Positions 31,748 to 39,357 of a stretch of 64,000 nucleotides of DNA are shown here, in pieces. Source of the stretch: CBDESM01 sp965205165 (lineage in GTDB: Bacteria > Chloroflexota > Dehalococcoidia > Bin125); contig OZ242037.1 of NCBI GenBank assembly GCA_965205165.1, positions 62,001 to 126,000 on the forward strand, written 5' to 3'. The first letter of the stretch is position 1. Each line of letters starts with the position of its first letter. The translations under genes were made by a program, and so were the position numbers. The notes below the pieces were generated by a model. It ran no database searches. It was not told where the DNA came from and saw only the letters and a list, made by a program, of their open reading frames with translations.

Positions 31748-31753
31748 ATCCTA
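31748..31753 (-). promoter_or_regulatory. -10 box TAGGAT for the peptide pair
   Basis: TAGGAT lies 18 bases before the ATG of peptide 2, in the 30-base gap after the SDR stop. Confidence 0.4.
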
Positions 31754-31759
31754 TCAGAA

Positions 31760-32572
31760 TCAGAGGACGGTGATGTCTTCTGCGCCGTCTACGTTGATGG
31801 TGTTGCCGGTGAGCCAGTTGGAGTCGGGCTGGCTGAGGGCGATGATGGCTTGGGCGATGTCTTCGGGAGTGGTGACGCGGCCGCTGGGGTTGTGGTTCTG
31901 GGCGAAGTCGAGCAGCTGCATGCCGGCGGGGATTTTCTCGAGCGCGGGGGTGTGGGTGATGCCGGCCTTGATCGCGTTGGCGGCGATGCCCTGCGGGGCG
32001 AGCTCGACGGCGAGCTGGCGCAGGTGGGCGGCGAGCGCGGCCTTGGCGGCGCTGACCGCGCCGTATTGGGGGATCACGCGCATGTCGCCGCCGGAGGTCA
32101 TTCCGTAGATCTTGCCGCCGGGGCCGAGCAGCCCGCGGGCGACCATGTCTTGGCTCCAGTAGACGACCGAGTTGGCCATCACGTCGAGCGTCATCTCCAT
32201 CTGGCGCTGGGTGATCTGGCGCTCGCCTTCGCCGCCGATGTAGGGGCCGAGCGTGCCGAAGGCGAGCGAGTGCAGCAGCACGCGGACGTTCCCGGGGCCG
32301 CCTTCGGCGTCGAGGTGGGCGCGGACGTCGTCGAGCGCCTCGGCGCGCTTTTCGGCGTCGGCGGCGTTCATGTTGTGGAAGCGGGCCTGGCGGCCGCAGC
32401 CCTCGATCTCGGCGACGATGCGCTCGACGTTGTCCATCGTGGAGCGGCGGTCGAGGTGGATGCCGATGATGTGCATGCCGGCCCCGGCCAAGGCGGTGGC
32501 GCAGGCGGCGCCGAAACCGCTGGATGCGCCGAGGATCAGCGCCCACTGGCCGTCGAGCGAGGGATGGTTCAC
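31760..32572 (-). CDS. Enoyl-ACP reductase-like SDR (FabI/FabL type)
   Basis: This encodes 270 residues. The cofactor site is LGASSGFG, and the active-site spacing is Tyr-x6-Lys (YGAVSAAK), which marks the FabI/FabL enoyl-reductase branch rather than classical SDRs (Tyr-x3-Lys). The segment RVLLHSLAFGTLGPYIGGEG also resembles FabI-type NSIAF-AP. It could reduce enoyl-ACP in fatty-acid synthesis or an enoyl-CoA in catabolism. It is unlike the two SDRs at 12473 and 15123. Start MNHPSLDGQW is supported by the short N terminus. Confidence 0.8.
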   Translation of the reverse strand: MNHPSLDGQWALILGASSGFGAACATALAGAGMHIIGIHLDRRSTMDNVERIVAEIEGCGRQARFHNMNAADAEKRAEALDDVRAHLDAEGGPGNVRVLLHSLAFGTLGPYIGGEGERQITQRQMEMTLDVMANSVVYWSQDMVARGLLGPGGKIYGMTSGGDMRVIPQYGAVSAAKAALAAHLRQLAVELAPQGIAANAIKAGITHTPALEKIPAGMQLLDFAQNHNPSGRVTTPEDIAQAIIALSQPDSNWLTGNTINVDGAEDITVL

Positions 32573-32624
32573 GTCGCGCCCCCTTGTTCGTGCTTCGGAT
32601 AGCCGTAATCGGTCGCGGGTCCGC

Positions 32625-33947
32625 TCACGCGGCGTCCGCGTTGGTGAAGCGGCGGACCACCTCGAAGAGGATCTGGACGCCGGTCTTGAGTCCGTCGATG
32701 GGCACGCGCTCGTTGTGGCCGTGGACGCCGGCGGCGAGGGCGGAGTTCATCAGGGTGGGCACGAAGCCGTAGGCGTGGACGCCGTGGCGGCGGAGGACGC
32801 GCGAATCGGTGAAGCCGACGCAGGTGGAGGGGACGACGATCGCGCCCTCGACTTGCTCGCGCACGACCTCCTCGACGACGCCGACCAGCTCGGTCTCGAA
32901 GCTGGCGGCCGGGCCGGAGGACTGGAAGACGATTTCGACGTCGACCTTCTCGTCGTCGATCACGTCACGCATCTGCCTGATGAAGTCCTCGTGCGATTCG
33001 CCGGGCAGCAGGCGGCAGTCGAGCGTGGCCTCGGCGTCGGCGGGGATCACGTTGTGCTTGAAGCCGCTGGCGGCGCCGGTGGCGGAGATGGTGTTCTGGG
33101 TGATCGCGTCGAAGGCGGGATAGGCGGAGCGGAGGTTGGCGATGCCGGGCATGCCGCCGGGCCAGGCGCGGCCGGCGCGCATGCGGTGCAGGGCGTCCTC
33201 GGTGGTCGGCTGCAGGGCGACGGCGCGCTCCCAGGTCTGCACGGCGTGGAGCGCGCGGACGAGGCGGTCGACCGCGTTGTCGGCGTGCGGGGTGGAGCCG
33301 TGGCCGGGCGCCCCCTCGGCGCGGAGCTTGAGCCAGAGCGGGGATTTCTCGGAGGGCGAGCAGGCGAAGACGGGCTGCTTGGAGCCGAGGAATTCGAGGC
33401 TGCCCATGCCGCCCTCGTTGAGCGCGTACTCCGGCTCGGTGATCCAGCCGCGCTCGTGCTGGTCGAGCCACTCCATCCCCATCGAGCTGCCCGCCTCCTC
33501 GTCGGCCACGGCGAGATAGACGATGTCGCGGTCGGGGATCAGGCCGTGGCGCTTGAAGAGCAGCATCACGAGCAGCTCGAGCACGCCCATGCCCTTCATG
33601 TCGAGCGCGCCGCGGCCCCAGATGTGGTCGTCGCGGATTTCGGCGGCGAAGGGATCGATGTCCCAAAATTCGGGCTGGGCCGGCACGACGTCGGTGTGGT
33701 TGAGCAGCATCAGCGGGCGGTGCGCGCCGCGGCCCTCGAGCCGGGTCCGCATCGAGACGCGGCCGGGGCCGGCTTCGCGGTACTCGACCTGGTAGCCCTC
33801 GGCTTCGAGCAGGCTGGCGAGGAACTCGGCGCCGACTTGTTCGTTGCCGGGCGGGTTGGTCGTGTCGATCCGCAGGTAGTCGCGCAGGATGGAGACGACC
33901 TCGGCGGTGACGTCGTTCCAGTTGATGCCGAGGTCGGGGGTGGGCAT
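32625..33947 (-). CDS. M20-family metallopeptidase
   Basis: This encodes 440 residues. Metal ligands are visible in NHTDVVP, WGRGALDMKGMG and VADEEAGSSMG, with the later HGSTPHADNAV and the C-terminal VHGHNERVP (His ligand). This is the M20 co-catalytic dinuclear zinc fold of dipeptidases, ArgE/DapE and acylases. The residues cannot give the substrate. It lies in the same direction as the sirtuin and the FabI-like SDR, with gaps of about 50 bases. Confidence 0.88.
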   Translation of the reverse strand: MPTPDLGINWNDVTAEVVSILRDYLRIDTTNPPGNEQVGAEFLASLLEAEGYQVEYREAGPGRVSMRTRLEGRGAHRPLMLLNHTDVVPAQPEFWDIDPFAAEIRDDHIWGRGALDMKGMGVLELLVMLLFKRHGLIPDRDIVYLAVADEEAGSSMGMEWLDQHERGWITEPEYALNEGGMGSLEFLGSKQPVFACSPSEKSPLWLKLRAEGAPGHGSTPHADNAVDRLVRALHAVQTWERAVALQPTTEDALHRMRAGRAWPGGMPGIANLRSAYPAFDAITQNTISATGAASGFKHNVIPADAEATLDCRLLPGESHEDFIRQMRDVIDDEKVDVEIVFQSSGPAASFETELVGVVEEVVREQVEGAIVVPSTCVGFTDSRVLRRHGVHAYGFVPTLMNSALAAGVHGHNERVPIDGLKTGVQILFEVVRRFTNADAA

Positions 33948-34005
33948 TGCCGCATCCTACTCGCTGCGCGGCGTTCCGCCGTCCGGCTGCGCGGCGCTCG
34001 GCGGC

Positions 34006-34827
34006 TCAGCCGGCTTGCAGGTCCTTCACGGCGGCGGTGATGCGGGACATCATCTCGCCGGCCTTGTCGTGGATCGCGACGGCGCAGTACTGGCTGATCA
34101 CGGTCGGGTCGAGGTTGACCTCGATCATCGGGAAGCCGCGCTGGCCGACGGCGAAGGCGAAATCGGCCGCGGGCGAGACGACGGCGGTGGTGCCGACGAG
34201 GATCACGCAATCGGCGCGGGAAGACTCTTGGTAGCAGCGTTCGAGCGCGTCGGGCGGGATCGGCTCGCCGAACATCACGGTGTCGGTCTTGACGATGCCG
34301 CCGCAGCGGTCGCAGCGCGGGGGCATGACCTCTGGGATCTCGTCGAAGGGGGCGCGGTCGTTGCAGGCGGTGCAGCGGAGCAGGGCGGTGCAGCCGTGTA
34401 TTTCGGTCATCGACTGCATGCCGGCGGCGCGGTGGAGGCCATCGACGTTCTGGGTGATCGTGTGCTTGAGCACGCCGATCCGTTCGAGTTCGGCCATGGC
34501 GAAGTGGGCGTCGTTGGGCTGGGCGCCGGCGATGCCGCGAGAGAGTTCGTCGGGGTTGCGGCGGCGTTCGGCGACTCGTGCCCACCAGGCGGCGGGGTCG
34601 TCGCGGAACTCGTCGTACTGGTTGAGCGGGGGTTCGCCGTGCTTGGTCCAGAGGCCGTCCTTGCCGCGGAAGGTGGGGATGCCGGATTCGGCGGAGATGC
34701 CGGCGCCGGTGAGGGCGATGCAGTAGCGGGAGGCGTGGAGCAGTTCGGCCGCGCGACGCACGTCCGCCTCGTGCGGCAGCGGCGGATCGGTGCTCGGTTC
34801 AACGGCTGAGGCGGGCTCTTGGGGCAT
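34006..34827 (-). CDS. cobB: NAD-dependent protein deacylase (sirtuin)
   Basis: This encodes 273 residues. All sirtuin motifs are present: GAGISAESGIPTFRGKDGLW, TQNVDGLHRAAG, catalytic His in EIHGCTALLRC, and a four-cysteine zinc site CTAC/CDRC. GTTAVVSPAADF is the NAD-binding loop. The usual Tyr and Arg (YxxR) of desuccinylases are not obvious, so deacetylation is the more likely activity. GGAGAA lies 8 bases before the ATG. Upstream is a 16-residue ORF followed by a hairpin, so the gene may be regulated by attenuation. Confidence 0.9.
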   Translation of the reverse strand: MPQEPASAVEPSTDPPLPHEADVRRAAELLHASRYCIALTGAGISAESGIPTFRGKDGLWTKHGEPPLNQYDEFRDDPAAWWARVAERRRNPDELSRGIAGAQPNDAHFAMAELERIGVLKHTITQNVDGLHRAAGMQSMTEIHGCTALLRCTACNDRAPFDEIPEVMPPRCDRCGGIVKTDTVMFGEPIPPDALERCYQESSRADCVILVGTTAVVSPAADFAFAVGQRGFPMIEVNLDPTVISQYCAVAIHDKAGEMMSRITAAVKDLQAG

Positions 34828-34853
34828 GCGGTGATTCTCCGCGGATACGAAGA

Positions 34854-34873
34854 CGCCCCCGCGAACGGGGGCG
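34854..34873 (-). terminator. GC-rich hairpin with UUCG loop before the sirtuin gene
   Basis: On the minus strand the stem CGCCCCCG/CGGGGGCG closes a UUCG tetraloop, followed by UCUUCG. It lies between the 16-residue ORF and the sirtuin start. It may end the small transcript or act as an attenuator. Confidence 0.55.
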
Positions 34874-34886
34874 CATCCTTGTGTCC

Positions 34887-34903
34887 GGCGCCCTCGCGGC
34901 GCC
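34887..34903 (-). other. Second hairpin, GGCGCC arms
   Basis: GGCGCC arms with a 5-base loop lie 3 bases after the 16-residue ORF stop. It could be an alternative structure to the UUCG hairpin. Confidence 0.4.
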
Positions 34904-34906
34904 TGA

Positions 34907-34957
34907 TCAGTCGACTTGGAGGACTCCGTAGACGAGGTGGATGTTCAGCTTGCGCAT
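34907..34957 (-). CDS. 16-residue ORF with strong ribosome site
   Basis: This encodes MRKLNIHLVYGVLQVD. AGGAAGGAG ends about 6 bases before the ATG, one of the best ribosome sites in the window, and an extended -10 promoter lies about 30 bases further up. Two hairpins follow at once. It is either a very small protein or a leader peptide for attenuation of the sirtuin gene. No run of one amino acid points to a specific amino-acid sensor. Confidence 0.5.
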   Translation of the reverse strand: MRKLNIHLVYGVLQVD

Positions 34958-34989
34958 GAGCCGCTCCTTCCTCGAACCCTGTCGGAGAC

Positions 34990-34998
34990 AGCATAGCA
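34990..34998 (-). promoter_or_regulatory. Extended -10 promoter TGC-TATGCT
   Basis: The minus-strand sequence TGCTATGCT is an extended -10 element. TTGACA at 35004-35009 is only 8 bases away, too close to be its -35 box. Transcription would begin just upstream of the 16-residue ORF. Confidence 0.45.
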
Positions 34999-35102
34999 CG
35001 ATTTGTCAAGAGCGCGTCGGATCCGCGTCGGAGATGCCGCGGGCGGAACGCGACCGTAATCGGCCGTCATAGGTGGCTGTTGGACAGAACGGGGGCGGCG
35101 GG

Positions 35103-35108
35103 TAGACT
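35103..35108 (+). promoter_or_regulatory. -10 box TAGACT before the M23 gene
   Basis: TAGACT lies 50 bases before the GTG at 35159. The region 34958-35158 otherwise holds no gene that I can support. Confidence 0.3.
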
Positions 35109-35158
35109 GCGCGGGGCAGAGCGCCTCGTGGGAATGGACCTTCGATGCGGGCAGCGGC

Positions 35159-36463
35159 GTGCTGACTTCGGCGCGGATTCCGGAACCGCGCGACTCGATG
35201 GAATCCCCCGATCCGTCCCCTCGCGGAGCGGCGTGGCTGCGTGCGCAGCCGCGCACGATGCAGGCCCTGATCACCGTCGTCGCCTTGGCCGTGCTGGCCA
35301 CCGCGATCGGCCTCTCCGTGCATCTGGTCGGTGGCCCGGGAGAGCAGCCGCAAGCGCAGCCGATCGCCGTGCGGGTCGCGGCGGAACCCCAAGCGCCGGC
35401 CGTTGAGCGGACGGTCGAGCCGCCGCCGCCCACCGAAGCCAGGCCGAGGCCGATCAGCGCCTCCGAACCGGAGCACGCGGAGCCTCCGGAGCCGGAGGCG
35501 GCCGTCGCGGCGCTGCCGGCGGAGGCGTCCGAGTTCCAGCATCACGAGAGTTGGCTGCGGGCGCGCACGGCAGCGCCGAGATTCGGAACCGGCGGCGGGA
35601 CGCACGGGGTGGAAGGGGATGTCTTCGACGGCGGCCGCCAGTACATACCGGCGCCGTTGGACGAGGCGCGGCGGGCGATCCGGGCCTACATCGGGGCGGG
35701 GGCGCTGGAGCCGCTGCCGATGTCCTTCAAGTACGCGGTGCAGCGGGGCGACAACATGGCCACGATCGCGCGGCGCTTCGGGCTGCAGATCGGCAGCGTG
35801 CGGATCAACAACATGCACATCGACGATCCGAACGTGCTGCAGCTCGATGCGGAGTTGGAAATCCCGGTGCGCGACGGCCTGCTCTACACGGTCCGGAGCG
35901 GGGACACGCTGGACGGGCTGGTGCAGCGCTACGAGGCGGACAAGCGGGCGACCATCGCCTTCGACCTGAACGCGCTGATCGGCAACCCGGACGCGATCCG
36001 GATCGAGCAGCGGCTGCTGCTGGTGGGCGGCACGCGGCCGGATCTGAACGGGGCCTACTTCGCCCCGCTGACCGCGCGGGCGATCTGGTACATGCCGGTC
36101 GAGTACGAGCGGATCACGGACCCGTTCGGGACGCCGCGCCCCAACCCCTACGGCATCCACACGGGGGTTGATTTCGCCGCCGACAACGGCGCGCCAGTGC
36201 GGGCGGCGCGGGCCGGCACGGTGCTCAACAGCGACTGGGATCCGTCCTACGGCAATTGGGTCGAGATCGACCACGGGGGCGAGATCAAGTCGCGCTACGC
36301 GCATCTGTCGTCGATCTCCGTCGTGGAGGGGCAATGGGTGGCGATGGGCCAGGTGATCGGCCGGGTCGGCTCGACCGGGTACAGCACCGGGCCGCACCTG
36401 CATTTCGAGATCCTGCGCGACAACCATCCGATCAACCCGCATCCGGCGCTGGGACTGTCCTGA
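35159..36463 (+). CDS. LysM and M23-peptidase cell-wall protein
   Basis: This encodes 434 residues from GTG 35159, with ATG 35198 as an alternative start. A single N-terminal membrane helix (about 36-56, LITVVALAVLATAIGLSVHL) anchors it outside the cell. A Pro/Glu-rich linker leads to two LysM-like modules (YAVQRGDNMATIARRFGLQI and YTVRSGDTLDGLVQRY) near 190-285. The C-terminal lysostaphin-like domain has HTGVDF (His and Asp zinc ligands) and HLHFE. It should cut or remodel peptidoglycan cross-links in growth or division. Confidence 0.86.
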   Translation: MLTSARIPEPRDSMESPDPSPRGAAWLRAQPRTMQALITVVALAVLATAIGLSVHLVGGPGEQPQAQPIAVRVAAEPQAPAVERTVEPPPPTEARPRPISASEPEHAEPPEPEAAVAALPAEASEFQHHESWLRARTAAPRFGTGGGTHGVEGDVFDGGRQYIPAPLDEARRAIRAYIGAGALEPLPMSFKYAVQRGDNMATIARRFGLQIGSVRINNMHIDDPNVLQLDAELEIPVRDGLLYTVRSGDTLDGLVQRYEADKRATIAFDLNALIGNPDAIRIEQRLLLVGGTRPDLNGAYFAPLTARAIWYMPVEYERITDPFGTPRPNPYGIHTGVDFAADNGAPVRAARAGTVLNSDWDPSYGNWVEIDHGGEIKSRYAHLSSISVVEGQWVAMGQVIGRVGSTGYSTGPHLHFEILRDNHPINPHPALGLS

Positions 36464-36475
36464 GGGGAGCCGCCG

Positions 36476-37372
36476 ATGAGCGAGACAATGCAGGCGGCGG
36501 AGACTTGGGAGCACGGGGAGGCGACGGCCAACGGCATCCGCTTCCACTACGCGGCGCAGGGCGAGGGGCCGCTGGTGCTGCTGCTGCACGGCTTCCCGGA
36601 GCACTGGTATTCGTGGCGGCACCAGATCGGGCCGCTGGCGGAGGCGGGCTACCGGGTGGTCGCGCCCGACCTGCGCGGCTACAACCTGTCGGACAAGCCG
36701 CGCGGCGGCTACAGCATCAAGAACCTGACGCGGGACGTGCGCGGGCTGATCCGCGCCTTCGGCGAGCGTAAGGCGACGGTGGTCGGGCACGATTGGGGCG
36801 GGGTCATCGCGCTCCAGTTCCCGATCGATTACCCCAAGGCGTGCGAGCGGCTGATCGTGATGAACGCGCCGCTGATCCGCTCCTGGTACTGGCAGCGGCG
36901 CAACTGGCCCAACAACAAGTACGCGCTGGTGATGCAGGTACCGGGCCTGGCCGAACGGCAGGGTTGGCAGGACGTCGACGCGGCGGCGGCGCGCATCTTC
37001 CGCGGCGCGGCCAAGAACCCGGACGCGTTCAGCGACGAGGACATCGCCGCGCTGGCGGGGGCGTTGAAGCAACCGGGCGCGCTCGCCTGCGCGACCAAGT
37101 ACTACCGCAACATCTACATCCCGGACTGGTTCCAGACGCTGCCGGACCGCAACAAGCGGATCACTTGCCCGACCCAGTTCATCTGGGGCGCCGGCGATCC
37201 GGCGGTGCGGTTGGAGTTCATGGAGGAGGCGGCTGAGCGGGTCGATGATCTGCGGGTGGACAAGATCGCTGATGCGGGACATTGGGTGCAGCAGGAGCGC
37301 CCTGCGGAGGTGACGGCGGCGATGCTCGATTTCCTCGGCCCGGCGGATGGCGCGAACGGCGCGAATGGCTGA
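36476..37372 (+). CDS. Epoxide-hydrolase-like alpha/beta hydrolase 1
   Basis: This encodes 298 residues. The nucleophile is the Asp in GHDWGG, not a Ser, and the oxyanion motif is HGFPEHWYSWRHQ, the signature pair of epoxide hydrolases and haloalkane dehalogenases. DLRGYNLSDKPRGGY and a cap with SWYWQRRNWPNNKY fit the epoxide hydrolase side. Catalytic His is in GHWVQQERPAE. The start follows GAGGGGAG. It overlaps a paralogue at its end. Confidence 0.83.
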   Translation: MSETMQAAETWEHGEATANGIRFHYAAQGEGPLVLLLHGFPEHWYSWRHQIGPLAEAGYRVVAPDLRGYNLSDKPRGGYSIKNLTRDVRGLIRAFGERKATVVGHDWGGVIALQFPIDYPKACERLIVMNAPLIRSWYWQRRNWPNNKYALVMQVPGLAERQGWQDVDAAAARIFRGAAKNPDAFSDEDIAALAGALKQPGALACATKYYRNIYIPDWFQTLPDRNKRITCPTQFIWGAGDPAVRLEFMEEAAERVDDLRVDKIADAGHWVQQERPAEVTAAMLDFLGPADGANGANG

Positions 37373-38405
37373 CCCGCGCCTCAGAATCCCGGAGGACGAG
37401 CCGGCCGACGGGGCTTGGCGGCACGGCTTCGCGGAGGGCGCGGGCGGCGTCCTGCTGCATTACGCGGAGCTGCCGCCGGCGCGGGGCGGGGACGCGCCGC
37501 TGGCGCTGCTGCTGCACGGCTTCCCGGAGTTCTGGTGGTCGTGGCGGCACCAGATGCAGGCGCTGTCGGCCGCGGGCTACCACGTGGTCGCGCCGGATCT
37601 GCGCGGCTACAACCTGTCGGACAAGCCGAAGGCGGTCGCGGACTACGCGATGCCGCTGCTGATCGAGGACGTGGCGCGGCTGATCGCGCACTTCGGGCGG
37701 GAGCGGGCGGTGATCGCGGGACACGATTGGGGCGGCGCGATCGCCTGGCATTTCGCGATCGAGCGGCCGGAGCTGACCGATCGGCTGCTGGTGCTCAACG
37801 CGCCGCACCCGCAGCCGTTCCAGCGGGCGCTGGGGCGGAGGCGTCTGAACCTGCGGCAGCTGCGGCGCTCTTGGTACATGTACATGTTCCAGCTGCCGCG
37901 GCTGCCGGAGCGCTGGCTGGCGGTCAACGATTGCGAGCGGATCGGCCTGATCCTGCGCGACACGGCGGCGCACGCGGAGGCGTTCCCGCCGGACGTGCTG
38001 CGGCACTACCGGACTGCGGCATCGCGGCCGGGCGCGCTGCGCGGGGGGCTCAACTACTACCGCGCGGCGTCGCGGGCGGCGCTCCAGGCGGCGCGGCTGG
38101 ACTCGGCGACGCTCGACAAGCTGCTGACCGCGTTCGGGATCGGGCGGGCGACGGGGGAGAACGTGGCGTCGCGGCGCAGCTGGGACCGGATCGGGGCGCC
38201 GACGCTGCTGATCTGGGGCGAGAAGGATCGAGCGCTGGGCAAGGAGCTGACGGAGGGGATGGAGGGGCTGTTCAGCGGGCCGTTCGAGCTGGTCTACCTG
38301 CCCGATTGCGCGCATTGGGTGCAGCAGGAGTGCCCGCAGGAGGTGAACCGGATCATGCTCGGCTTCCTCCAGCGCTATCCGCCCGGCGGCGCGTCATCGT
38401 CATAA
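37365..38405 (+). CDS. Epoxide-hydrolase-like alpha/beta hydrolase 2
   Basis: This encodes 346 residues beginning MADPRLRIPEDEPADGAWRH; the first bases overlap the upstream gene (ATGGCTGA). HGFPEFWWSWRHQM, DLRGYNLSDKPKA, GHDWGGAIAW and CAHWVQQECPQE repeat the Asp-nucleophile signature of gene 1. It carries a longer cap and a longer N terminus. The two may be subunits or have different substrate ranges. Confidence 0.83.
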   Translation: MADPRLRIPEDEPADGAWRHGFAEGAGGVLLHYAELPPARGGDAPLALLLHGFPEFWWSWRHQMQALSAAGYHVVAPDLRGYNLSDKPKAVADYAMPLLIEDVARLIAHFGRERAVIAGHDWGGAIAWHFAIERPELTDRLLVLNAPHPQPFQRALGRRRLNLRQLRRSWYMYMFQLPRLPERWLAVNDCERIGLILRDTAAHAEAFPPDVLRHYRTAASRPGALRGGLNYYRAASRAALQAARLDSATLDKLLTAFGIGRATGENVASRRSWDRIGAPTLLIWGEKDRALGKELTEGMEGLFSGPFELVYLPDCAHWVQQECPQEVNRIMLGFLQRYPPGGASSS

Positions 38406-38447
38406 CGCGGCGGGCGAGTCGCTGATCGGCCGGCGATGGGGCGGCTG

Positions 38448-38453
38448 TAGGCT
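38448..38453 (+). promoter_or_regulatory. -10 box TAGGCT, leaderless arrangement
   Basis: TAGGCT is followed by 6 bases and the ATG of the RDD gene at 38460. No Shine-Dalgarno sequence is present. Confidence 0.48.
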
Positions 38454-38459
38454 TGCCCG

Positions 38460-39341
38460 ATGGACGGGTATCCGTCGCAGGTTCCGTGCCCGCACTGCGG
38501 CTGGTCGCCCGGCCCGAGGGAAGTGATCTGCGCGTCGTGCAGCGCGCTGCTGGGGCGCCGCGGCGAGCCGATCTTCGCGGCCGGGCGGGCGCGGCGGATC
38601 TTCAGCCACATCGTCGACAATGCGGTCCAGTTGATTCCGGTACTCCTAATCGGGCAGATCGTGCAGCGCGATCTCGATTCAGGCCTGCTGACGGCGATCT
38701 CGGTCGGACTCTGGTTCATCGTGATCGCGGCGTTGGCCGGCCGTGCGCAATCGCCGGGCAAGATCATGCTCGGCACCCGCATTCGGATGGCCGATGGCAG
38801 TCGTCCATCGCGGCAGAGAGTGATCTTGCGCGAGTTCATCTGGTGGCTGCTGCTCTCGCTGCCCATCTACCTGAGCGTCGCCTTCTGGACGATTCCCGGC
38901 GAAGCGGGCGAGCCGCCGACAGTTGAAACACAGGGACAGTGGCTGATCTTCCTCGCGTTCTCGATGCTTCTGGTCGATGCCTTGGCAATGCTGGTATCGC
39001 CCAGCCGGCGGGCGCTGCATGACCGGGTGTTCGGCACGATGATCGAGCGGGTCGTTCCGGGTTGGACGCCGTCGCATGCGCCGCATATGCCGGACCGGGA
39101 TCCGCGTGATCCGCCGCCCGCGCCGCCGGAGGCTGCGCCGCCCGATGCGGGGCTGCCGGAAGCGCGGGAAGAGCCGCCGCCCCCGCCTCCTCCGCGGCGT
39201 CCGCAGCCTCCGCCGCTGCCGGAGGGCGCGCAGGCGGCGCTGGACGAGCTCGACCGCAGCCGCCCGCACCTGACCCAATCGCAGTACGAGCGGCGGCGGC
39301 GGCAGATCCTGGCCGATCACGGGATCGACGCCGATGCCTGA
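38460..39341 (+). CDS. Zinc-ribbon / RDD membrane protein 1
   Basis: This encodes 293 residues. The N-terminal ribbon has CPHCGW and CASC (C-x2-C pairs about 14 apart). RDD-type membrane helices follow, with RARRIFSHIVDNAVQLIP, QSPGKIMLGTRI and RRALHDRVFGTMI. A Pro-rich linker and a SHOCT-like C terminus (LDELDRSRPHLTQSQYERRR) complete it. The RDD role is unknown; some members transport or sense ions. The gene is directly followed by a paralogue with the same architecture. Confidence 0.78.
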   Translation: MDGYPSQVPCPHCGWSPGPREVICASCSALLGRRGEPIFAAGRARRIFSHIVDNAVQLIPVLLIGQIVQRDLDSGLLTAISVGLWFIVIAALAGRAQSPGKIMLGTRIRMADGSRPSRQRVILREFIWWLLLSLPIYLSVAFWTIPGEAGEPPTVETQGQWLIFLAFSMLLVDALAMLVSPSRRALHDRVFGTMIERVVPGWTPSHAPHMPDRDPRDPPPAPPEAAPPDAGLPEAREEPPPPPPPRRPQPPPLPEGAQAALDELDRSRPHLTQSQYERRRRQILADHGIDADA

Positions 39342-39357
39342 ACGCTGGAGGTGAGGG

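Noticed and set aside
34907..34957. Calling the 16-residue ORF a specific amino-acid attenuator
   Set aside because: The peptide has no run of one amino acid that would sense charging of a specific tRNA; I report only the layout.
35006..37282. A 758-residue minus-strand open frame
   Set aside because: It is the shadow of the LysM/M23 and epoxide hydrolase genes, whose motifs are clear on the plus strand.
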